Of a stretch of 9,515 nucleotides of DNA, positions 1-4,183 are shown in pieces; position 1 is the stretch's first letter; each line of letters opens with the position of its first letter. Position numbers and translations under genes: made by a program. The notes below the pieces were generated by a model, which saw only the letters and a list, made by a program, of their open reading frames with translations, ran no database searches and had not been told where the DNA came from. The stretch spans positions 1-9,515 of the forward strand of contig JBGOZE010000049.1 in the NCBI GenBank assembly GCA_041479965.1, read 5' to 3'. The stretch comes from SM23-78 sp041479965 (GTDB lineage: Archaea > Nanobdellota > Nanobdellia > Woesearchaeales > SM23-78).

Positions 1-43
1 ATTTCTTTATCCTGGATACGCTCAGCAGGATTTCTTTGTCCAT
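1..43 (-). CDS. 5' end of an unidentified protein, cut by the window edge
   Basis: An ATG at 41-43 opens a minus-strand frame that reads MDKEILLSVSRIKK and runs off the left edge without a stop. Two signals support a real start: a GGGGTGA Shine-Dalgarno sequence at 53-59, 9 nt before the ATG, and a TATA-like ATTTAAATA at 84-92, which would give a leader of roughly 20 nt. Fourteen residues are too few to assign a family. Confidence 0.6.
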   Translation of the reverse strand, partial: MDKEILLSVSRIKK

Positions 44-52
44 TTGTCGTGC

Positions 53-92
53 TCACCCCAAGCAAAATACTATGAGAAGCTAGTATTTAAAT
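53..92 (-). promoter_or_regulatory. Promoter and ribosome-binding site of the left-edge gene
   Basis: The minus strand shows ATTTAAATA at 84-92 as a TATA box, followed about 25 nt on by an inferred transcription start near 62, then GGGGTGA at 53-59. The TATA box directly abuts the stop codon (93-95) of the upstream 207-aa gene, so the two genes have almost no spacer. Confidence 0.5.
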
Positions 93-716
93 TTATCCAA
101 GAAGGTCCTGGAGGGTTCTGGTGGACCTGAGTATCTGTGAGAAAATCTCAGGGTTGTCCGGCCTTGCTTGAATGACAGAAGGATTGTTCTGGATATGCTG
201 GACCAGAGCACCTGTCTTGCCTGCAACTGTAAGGTCCTTATCTGACTCTCGCCTTACAGTAGCACTGCCAGAAAAGTAGGCGTCAAAGTGTTGCGCTGAA
301 AATATCTTCGCTGCCTTTTCTATCTGCTCAAATGCTCCAGCGATGAAAAGGTGCGCGGTGAGCAAAGGAGTGCTGGTGAAAGCATTGGGCTGCCTTGCGT
401 TCTCCTCATCATAGCTTCTTATCATCCTCTTGTGAATCTTTGACATGAAATTGTAGCTCTTCATGAGGTGGTCTAGAAAAACCTGTTCGCGCTCTCCGAG
501 ATTTGCCTCGGGAATCACTTGGTTATTTACGTAGTTATCTAATGTATGATACTGTGCGTCTGCTTGTCCATCTATAAAATTCCCGTACTGATAGTGCTCA
601 TTAATGTAGCGGGCTAGGCATGAAGCGATTAGGTTCTTGTCTCTTTTCTGGGGGCTTTTTGAAAGCTCTTCACTGATGTCTTGTTTTATCGGCAGTAGGT
701 CGTAATCATTCTTCAT
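93..716 (-). CDS. Uncharacterised 207-aa soluble protein
   Basis: I do not recognise this protein. It has no signal peptide and no obvious membrane span, so it is probably cytoplasmic. Residues 1-50 are charged. Residues about 75-105 (REQVFLDHLMKSYNFMSKIH and onward) and 116-142 (TPLLTAHLFIAGAFEQIEKA and onward) look helical and amphipathic. A single Cys (33) and scattered His show no metal-binding pattern. The C-terminal 45 residues contain a Pro/Asn-rich stretch and then a short helix ending LRSTRTLQDLLG. The ATG at 714-716 is chosen because a TATA box at 742-748 lies about 29 nt above it. There is no Shine-Dalgarno sequence, so the mRNA is probably leaderless or nearly so. Codon use looks like that of the neighbours and the frame is open throughout, so I take the gene as real but function unknown. 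Confidence 0.75.
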   Translation of the reverse strand: MKNDYDLLPIKQDISEELSKSPQKRDKNLIASCLARYINEHYQYGNFIDGQADAQYHTLDNYVNNQVIPEANLGEREQVFLDHLMKSYNFMSKIHKRMIRSYDEENARQPNAFTSTPLLTAHLFIAGAFEQIEKAAKIFSAQHFDAYFSGSATVRRESDKDLTVAGKTGALVQHIQNNPSVIQARPDNPEIFSQILRSTRTLQDLLG

Positions 717-741
717 TTTTATTTTGAAAGCCCGTTCAAAC

Positions 742-748
742 TTATAAA
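742..748 (-). promoter_or_regulatory. TATA box for the 207-aa protein gene
   Basis: TTTATAA on the minus strand, preceded by an A-rich stretch (AAAAACAAAAGA) fitting a BRE position. Its centre is 29 nt from the ATG, placing transcription start within a few bases of the start codon. Confidence 0.55.
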
Positions 749-796
749 TCTTTTGTTTTTCACCACCACAGAATAGTCACAAGAAAGGGTTAATTT

Positions 797-1342
797 TTAT
801 GAATGCTCATCAAGCCAAGCCCTAAAAGCTTCAAAAGCTTTTTTCCTGTGGGAAATCTTATTTTTTTCCTCAATGCTCATCTGAGAGAAGGTGATATCAA
901 GCCCTTCGGGAATAAAGATCTGGTCCCACTGGAAGCGAGTATCGCCCCTGGGGCTTACTATCTTTCCTTTTACCTTGCCCTGGAACACCAGAGGCTCTTT
1001 TCCTGGCTCGCAATAGCCAATGCTGCAGATCGCAACAGCACTCGTGTCTTTATACTTGCTTGCAAGCTCATAAAGCCCTGAGATACCTATCTTCTTGATG
1101 AAATCCTTCACATAGGGTCCTGGAAGGCTGCCCAATGCATTGAAGCAGAGACTTGTGTCCTCAACAAAAACAGTCTTCTTAGCCTTCTCAGCTGCGAGCT
1201 TTGCCTTTTCCTTCACTATCTCCTCTGGCTCTCCCTGCAGCTCTGGCAAGTCAATGTCAAGCTGCTTCACCTCAAAGCCTTTCAGGATGCCTTCTACTTC
1301 CCTAAACTTCTCCTTGTTGCCTGTCACAAAATAAAGAGACAT
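797..1342 (-). CDS. rdgB: XTP/dITP diphosphatase (ITPase, RdgB/HAM1 family)
   Basis: This 181-aa enzyme hydrolyses the non-canonical purine triphosphates ITP, dITP and XTP to monophosphates plus pyrophosphate, keeping them out of DNA and RNA. Family motifs are all present: TGNK at 7-10 (phosphate binding), the VEDTSLCFNALGSLPGPYVK segment at 60-79 with the acidic metal and catalytic residues E61 and D62, FQWD at 137-140, and SHRKKA at 164-169 near the C-terminus. Length is normal. The ATG at 1340-1342 is chosen because MSLYFVTGNK is the usual family beginning; the frame stays open upstream to 1411 only because it reads through the tRNA gene. The start is one base after the tRNA 3' end, so there is no room for a leader or a Shine-Dalgarno sequence on a processed message. 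Several motifs (LQGEPEEI, SLCFNALGSLPGPY, IVSPRG) recall eukaryotic ITPA, while the SHRKKAFE tail is archaeal-like. Confidence 0.95.
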   Translation of the reverse strand: MSLYFVTGNKEKFREVEGILKGFEVKQLDIDLPELQGEPEEIVKEKAKLAAEKAKKTVFVEDTSLCFNALGSLPGPYVKDFIKKIGISGLYELASKYKDTSAVAICSIGYCEPGKEPLVFQGKVKGKIVSPRGDTRFQWDQIFIPEGLDITFSQMSIEEKNKISHRKKAFEAFRAWLDEHS

Positions 1343-1343
1343 A

Positions 1344-1440
1344 CGAGCCCGCCCGGATTCGAACCGGGGTCTCCTGGTGTCCTTGCGCTTTGAGAATCGC
1401 TCCGAAGCCAAGTGTTCTATCCGGACTATACTACAGGCCC
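1344..1440 (-). tRNA. tRNA-Arg (anticodon UCG) with a 23-nt intron
   Basis: The transcript starts GGGCCTG at 1440 and ends with discriminator G at 1344; CCA is not encoded. Arms: acceptor GGGCCUG/CGGGCUC (7 pairs including G-U and U-G), D arm GUAU/GAAC (one mismatch), anticodon stem CUUGG/CCAGG, a 4-nt variable loop, T stem CCCGG/CCGGG with loop TTCGAAT. The anticodon stem closes only if 23 nt (1379-1401) are removed. This leaves the loop CUUCGGA, anticodon UCG, reading CGA-type arginine codons, and a 74-nt mature tRNA. A20 in the D loop, a known arginine identity base, agrees. A TATA box lies upstream at 1470-1477 and rdgB begins immediately downstream. Confidence 0.9.
1379..1401 (-). other. 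tRNA-Arg intron with bulge-helix-bulge fold
   Basis: The 23-nt intron sits at the canonical 37/38 position. The 5' bulge is GG|A and the 3' bulge is AC|A, each cut after its second base. The central helix pairs CUUC of the anticodon loop with AAGG near the intron end: three pairs plus a C-A mismatch. An inner GCG/CGC stem closes the intron. This is the substrate form expected for the archaeal tRNA splicing endonuclease, in a slightly relaxed version. Confidence 0.82.
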
Positions 1441-1469
1441 AAAAATAACTTTTAATAATGGTGCTAGGT

Positions 1470-1477
1470 TTATATAA
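1470..1477 (-). promoter_or_regulatory. TATA box for tRNA-Arg (and probably rdgB)
   Basis: TTATATAA on the minus strand. About 25 nt downstream gives a start near 1448, some 8 nt before the mature tRNA 5' end at 1440. No separate promoter is possible within the single base between tRNA and rdgB, though one inside the tRNA gene cannot be excluded. Confidence 0.6.
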
Positions 1478-1489
1478 TTATTCAAATTC

Positions 1490-1516
1490 GAATAAGAAAA
1501 TGAGGTTAAGACCCTC
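1490..1516 (-). terminator. Possible terminator after alba
   Basis: Directly after the alba stop codon the minus strand has GAGG and CCTC arms (1513-1516 and 1502-1505) around a short loop, then the T-rich ATTTTCTTATTC. The stem has only four contiguous pairs, so the T-rich stretch may matter more than the hairpin in an archaeon. Confidence 0.35.
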
Positions 1517-1798
1517 TTATTTCTTCGCCAGCGTGATCTCAATTATGGATACTCGGACGTCCCGGCCTTCCTTGTTCTGGAAGCCTTCTGAGTCAATCTT
1601 TATATCCTTAAGCTGCATCTGGTCTTTCAAGAATCTCTTCATCACCACTTCAGCCACGTCCACTGCCCTGCTTATGAACTTGCCTCTGGCCTTGATGATC
1701 ACTTCATTCGCGCCTTTGGTTGTGAACTGCACCACAACGCCAGTCACATAGTTCATGAACGGCTTGTTCCCGATGAAGATTGAGTTGTCGTCTGCCAT
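1517..1798 (-). CDS. albA: Alba-family DNA/RNA-binding protein
   Basis: Alba is a small dimeric archaeal chromatin protein that also binds RNA. This 93-aa chain covers the family from end to end: IFIGNKPFMNYV at 7-18 (the basic N-terminal nucleic-acid-binding stretch), IIKARGKFISRAVDVAE at 34-50 (the KARG and AVD signature), and the closing strand VRVSIIEITLAKK at 81-93. The usual Lys-Lys pair in the IGKKP motif is Asn-Lys here (N11, K12), so one lysine of the pair described as an acetylation target in Sulfolobus Alba is absent. The ATG has a GGGGGTG Shine-Dalgarno sequence a few bases upstream. It lies 41 bp after eS17 with no TATA box between, so the two are probably co-transcribed. Normal length for the family. 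Confidence 0.96.
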   Translation of the reverse strand: MADDNSIFIGNKPFMNYVTGVVVQFTTKGANEVIIKARGKFISRAVDVAEVVMKRFLKDQMQLKDIKIDSEGFQNKEGRDVRVSIIEITLAKK

Positions 1799-1839
1799 TC
1801 CGCACCCCCAATACTGGTTGATGGTAGCCTGGTCACTGA

Positions 1840-2031
1840 CTAATTAGTCCCTGCTTTCATTATTCTAGTCACATAGCCTGCGATTATGTTCCTGAGTTTC
1901 TTTGAGCTGACATTTACGAGCTCTGAAACCTTTATCTTGTTCTCCTCGTAGTTAGTGCTGAAGCGGTCCCTATGCGCCTCTAGCAAGCTATGCGTGATTG
2001 CCTTCACTAGTCTAGTCTTAATTCTTCCCAT
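1840..2031 (-). CDS. rps17e: Small ribosomal subunit protein eS17
   Basis: A 63-aa basic protein of the 30S subunit found in archaea and eukaryotes but not bacteria. MGRIKTRLVK at the start, the RFSTNYEENK segment at 23-32 and the SKKLRNIIAGYVTRIMK block at 43-59 are the diagnostic eS17 features. The archaeal form is short, and this length is complete. The ATG at 2029-2031 lacks a Shine-Dalgarno sequence, but a TATA box is centred 26 nt upstream, so the message is probably leaderless. It heads a likely two-gene transcript with alba. Confidence 0.96.
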   Translation of the reverse strand: MGRIKTRLVKAITHSLLEAHRDRFSTNYEENKIKVSELVNVSSKKLRNIIAGYVTRIMKAGTN

Positions 2032-2053
2032 GGGCTATGAGAAAAAAGAGGGG

Positions 2054-2060
2054 TTTATAA
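2054..2060 (-). promoter_or_regulatory. TATA box for the eS17-alba transcript
   Basis: TTATAAA on the minus strand, centred 26 nt from the eS17 ATG, which puts transcription start at or next to the start codon. A T6 run at 2042-2047 lies between the box and the start and may also help terminate the ureohydrolase transcript. Confidence 0.6.
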
Positions 2061-2083
2061 AGATTATGGAGAATTCGGAGATT

Positions 2084-2866
2084 TCAGCTCATCTCAACAA
2101 TCAGCTTTGCAGCTGCCTTAGAAGTCATGTCATTGAAATCTTTCTCAGGATTGACTTCAACAATGTCGAACATGCCTATGTTTCTCAGCATCTTCAAGCG
2201 CTGGATAAAATAGATGAGCTCTCTTGTGGAAAGCCCTCCGGGCTCTATGTAGCCTGTTCCTGGCGCAAATGCAGGGTCCAAGGAGTCAATGTCAATGCTG
2301 ATGTAAGCCTTGGGCCAAAGCCTGGCTACGCTCATGACATTGTCAGCGACTTCTCTTAAGCCTTCAAATCCTATCTCTTTCATAGGGTAATTCTTTATCT
2401 TGTTGTCTTCTATGAATTTCTTCTCTTCCTTGCTCATGTTCCTTGTGCCTATGATGACCACGTTGTTCTTGTCAACTATTTTCTCATCAATCAGGACTCG
2501 CAGGTAGTCTTCGTGGGTTGGTGGCTTCTGGTAGTCTTGGGTGTCAGGGTGAGCGTCAAAGATGATTATTCCTGCTCCGGGATTGTTCTTTGCAAATGCT
2601 TTGAAAGCAGGATAGGTTATTGAGTGGTCTCCGCCCAAGAGGGCGCAATAATGATTTTCCTTCGCAACTTCCTCCTCAATGGACTTATGGGATTCTGTGA
2701 GGTTAGAATTATCAACTTTGATGTCTTTTATTTCAAACAATGGCAAGATGCCTGCTTCTGTCAAGTAGATGTCCTTGAGCTGCTCAACAATCCTGTCAGG
2801 ACCTTTCTCCAATCCCTGCCTTTTTGAGAGAGCTCCTGCTCCTAATGGCACTTTGAATAGTTTCAT
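2084..2866 (-). CDS. Ureohydrolase family protein (agmatinase/arginase-like)
   Basis: The family hydrolyses guanidino compounds (arginine, agmatine, formiminoglutamate, guanidinobutyrate) using two Mn ions. All six metal ligands are visible: H81 in GGDHS (78-82), D104, H106 and D108 in DAHPD (104-108), and D192 and D194 in SIDIDSLDPAFAPGTG (190-205). H118 and E237 occupy positions of the catalytic His and the guanidinium-binding Glu. At 260 aa it is somewhat short because the N-terminal part is trimmed. Agmatinase, feeding putrescine synthesis, is a reasonable guess. The substrate loop after DAHPD (TQDYQKPPTHEDYL) matches neither the typical arginase nor the typical agmatinase wording, so the substrate stays open. 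The ATG has no Shine-Dalgarno sequence, but a TATA-like box sits 29 nt upstream. It follows rpe by 56 bp and has its own promoter. Confidence 0.9.
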   Translation of the reverse strand: MKLFKVPLGAGALSKRQGLEKGPDRIVEQLKDIYLTEAGILPLFEIKDIKVDNSNLTESHKSIEEEVAKENHYCALLGGDHSITYPAFKAFAKNNPGAGIIIFDAHPDTQDYQKPPTHEDYLRVLIDEKIVDKNNVVIIGTRNMSKEEKKFIEDNKIKNYPMKEIGFEGLREVADNVMSVARLWPKAYISIDIDSLDPAFAPGTGYIEPGGLSTRELIYFIQRLKMLRNIGMFDIVEVNPEKDFNDMTSKAAAKLIVEMS

Positions 2867-2877
2867 GATGATAGGAG

Positions 2878-2884
2878 AAAAAAA
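2878..2884 (-). terminator. T7 run, probable terminator for rpe
   Basis: Seven consecutive T on the minus strand, about 40 nt after the rpe stop, with no strong hairpin. Archaeal RNA polymerase terminates at such oligo-T runs. It lies between the TATA-like box and the start codon of the ureohydrolase gene. Confidence 0.4.
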
Positions 2885-2891
2885 CAGCTTG

Positions 2892-2898
2892 TTTTAAA
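2892..2898 (-). promoter_or_regulatory. TATA-like box for the ureohydrolase gene
   Basis: TTTAAAA on the minus strand in GCTTTAAAAC, centred 29 nt above the ATG. It is weaker than the other boxes in the window; the position is what supports it. Confidence 0.4.
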
Positions 2899-2922
2899 GC
2901 TTTCTGAAAAGACTGAATAAAC

Positions 2923-3561
2923 TCAGGCATTCCTCAGTATATCCACTGCTATCTTGGGGTCTGGGCTTTTGAAGACGTAGCTCCCAGCTACCAGCACATC
3001 TGCTCCTGCTTCTATGGCTTGCCTGGCCGTCTCAGCATTTATTCCTCCGTCAACTGCTATGGATAGCGTGGGCTTCTTCTTTCTCAGGCTTTTTATCTTG
3101 GTTAGAGTCTTCTTTATGAGCTTCTGTCCTGGCTTTCCAGGCTTTACTGTCATCACCAGCACAAAATCAACAATGTCAAGCAGCTTGCCTATTTTTTTCA
3201 AGTCAGTGGAAGGGTTGATGGCTATGCCTGCACGCACTCCTTTCTTTTGTATGTGCTCAATGAGCTTTTTGGGTGATTTCACAGCTTCTGCGTGGAAGCT
3301 GAGCCTGTCTGCTCCTGCTTTTATGTACTTGTCAACCTGCTTCTCAGGCTGCTTAATCATCAGGTGCACATCTTTTTTTATATTATCTGCGTGTATGCTT
3401 TTCACAAATTCAGAATCAAAGGTCTTGTCCTTGACGAACTTGCCGTCCATGACATCAAAGTGGATGTAGTCAGCGTTGCTTAGGCGCAGGACAGCCTGGT
3501 CGATCATGGTCTTGTCAGAATAATCCAGGCTTAGAATACTCACAGCTACTTTCACAATCAA
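2923..3561 (-). CDS. rpe: Ribulose-phosphate 3-epimerase
   Basis: Interconverts ribulose 5-phosphate and xylulose 5-phosphate in the non-oxidative pentose phosphate pathway. The (beta/alpha)8-barrel motifs appear in order: VSILS at 7-11 with S8, HFDVMDG at 34-40 with metal/catalytic H34 and D36, DVHLM at 64-68 with H66, INPST at 115-119, VDGGIN at 170-175 with catalytic D171, and phosphate-binding AGSYVF at 192-197. Length (212 aa) is normal. The phosphate-side loop reads MTVKPGKPGQ (137-146) instead of the common VNPGFGGQ form. The start is uncertain: a TTG at 3559-3561 sits 6 nt after a GGTG Shine-Dalgarno core, while the GTG two codons later (3553-3555) would give the more usual MKVAVSIL beginning. 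It is divergent from rpiB, its pathway partner, with a TATA box about 40 nt upstream. Confidence 0.94.
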   Translation of the reverse strand: MIVKVAVSILSLDYSDKTMIDQAVLRLSNADYIHFDVMDGKFVKDKTFDSEFVKSIHADNIKKDVHLMIKQPEKQVDKYIKAGADRLSFHAEAVKSPKKLIEHIQKKGVRAGIAINPSTDLKKIGKLLDIVDFVLVMTVKPGKPGQKLIKKTLTKIKSLRKKKPTLSIAVDGGINAETARQAIEAGADVLVAGSYVFKSPDPKIAVDILRNA

Positions 3562-3596
3562 TCATACCACCTTCAAAGCAATGAATAGACGATATT

Positions 3597-3606
3597 ATTT
3601 ATAAAA
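3597..3606 (-). promoter_or_regulatory. TATA box for rpe
   Basis: TTTTATAAAT on the minus strand gives a predicted start near 3577 and a leader of about 15 nt that contains the Shine-Dalgarno sequence GGTGGT (3565-3570). It is one half of the divergent rpe/rpiB control region. Confidence 0.6.
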
Positions 3607-3647
3607 GTTTTTGTTTATTTAGACGAAAAAACCTGTTTTTGGAAAAT

Positions 3648-3657
3648 TTTATATAAA
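3648..3657 (+). promoter_or_regulatory. TATA box for rpiB
   Basis: TTTATATAAA, the best TATA match in the window, preceded by GGAAAA as a plausible BRE. Predicted transcription start is near 3678, giving a leader of about 24 nt. The rpe and rpiB boxes are about 50 bp apart on opposite strands. Confidence 0.65.
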
Positions 3658-3689
3658 ACAACCTGCATTTGTATCATGATAAGTTTTAT

Positions 3690-3696
3690 GAGGTGG
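3690..3696 (+). promoter_or_regulatory. Ribosome-binding site fixing the rpiB start
   Basis: GAGGTGG lies 5 nt before the ATG at 3702 and selects it over the in-frame TTG at 3669, which has no Shine-Dalgarno sequence and falls upstream of the predicted transcription start. Confidence 0.75.
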
Positions 3697-3701
3697 TAGT
3701 T

Positions 3702-4157
3702 ATGGACATTCCTAAGACTAAAATAATTCTTGCTGCTGACCATGCTGGCTTTGAGCTCAAGGAGAAGCTTAAGAAATACCTGGAGTCAAGCAACATTACT
3801 TTTGACGACCTATCTCCCAAGCTTATCCCTGAGGATGATTATCCTGATGAGGCTTTCAAGGCAGGGCAAAAAGTAGCTAAAGTAAAAGCTCTCGGGGTCT
3901 TCATCTGCGGCACTGGCATGGGCATGTGCATGGCAGCTAACAAAGTCAGAGGCATCCGCGCAGCAATGGCCTATGATGAGACAACTGCAAGGCTTAGCAG
4001 GCAGCACAATGATGCCAATGTCCTGTGCCTGGGCGGCAGGACTACTGATGAGAAAAAAGCAATCAGCATCCTGAAAGTCTGGCTCACAACCAGGTTCTTG
4101 GAAGGGCATTATACTCGCAGGAATGAGAAGCTGGCAAGATATGAAGGCGGGCTTTAA
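3702..4157 (+). CDS. rpiB: Ribose-5-phosphate isomerase B (RpiB/LacAB family)
   Basis: Interconverts ribulose 5-phosphate and ribose 5-phosphate. The 151-aa chain has the family signatures: AADHAGFELKEKL at 11-23, DYPDEAFKAG at 46-55, the catalytic-Cys loop ICGTGMGMCMAANKVRG at 68-84 with C69, SRQHNDANVLCLGGR at 99-113 with H102, and a C-terminal phosphate-contacting HYTRR at 136-140. The C-terminal RYEGGL ends at the normal family length. Most archaea use the unrelated RpiA, so RpiB here suggests acquisition from bacteria at some time; codon use does not look foreign. Starting at 3702 gives the compact N-terminus seen in the family. It converges on the transketolase gene with a 17-bp gap. 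Confidence 0.95.
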   Translation: MDIPKTKIILAADHAGFELKEKLKKYLESSNITFDDLSPKLIPEDDYPDEAFKAGQKVAKVKALGVFICGTGMGMCMAANKVRGIRAAMAYDETTARLSRQHNDANVLCLGGRTTDEKKAISILKVWLTTRFLEGHYTRRNEKLARYEGGL

Positions 4158-4167
4158 TCAGGATAGC

Positions 4168-4183
4168 TTTTAATCTATTTTTT
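4168..4183 (+). terminator. T-rich stretch ending rpiB transcripts
   Basis: After the rpiB stop the plus strand has T4 at 4168-4171 and T6 at 4178-4183. The second run lies within the last codons of the convergent transketolase gene (its two C-terminal Lys codons). No clear hairpin. On the minus strand I see no equivalent signal for transketolase. Confidence 0.4.

Noticed and set aside
1343..1411. N-terminal extension of RdgB by 23 residues (beginning MASERFSK)
   Set aside because: These codons read through the tRNA-Arg gene; the family start is the ATG at 1340-1342.
1481..1492. Near-palindrome TTCAAATTCGAA upstream of the tRNA promoter
   Set aside because: Two mismatches, AT-rich and a single copy; no basis to call it an operator.
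1955..2359. Plus-strand 134-codon frame across eS17 and the ureohydrolase end
   Set aside because: It spans two solid minus-strand genes and their promoter; no ribosome-binding site or recognisable motif.
3014..3469. Plus-strand 151-codon frame opposite rpe
   Set aside because: It is wholly antisense to a well-supported epimerase gene and has no family features.
3669..3701. Upstream TTG start for rpiB
   Set aside because: It lies before the predicted transcript start and lacks a ribosome-binding site, while the ATG at 3702 has GAGGTGG at good spacing.
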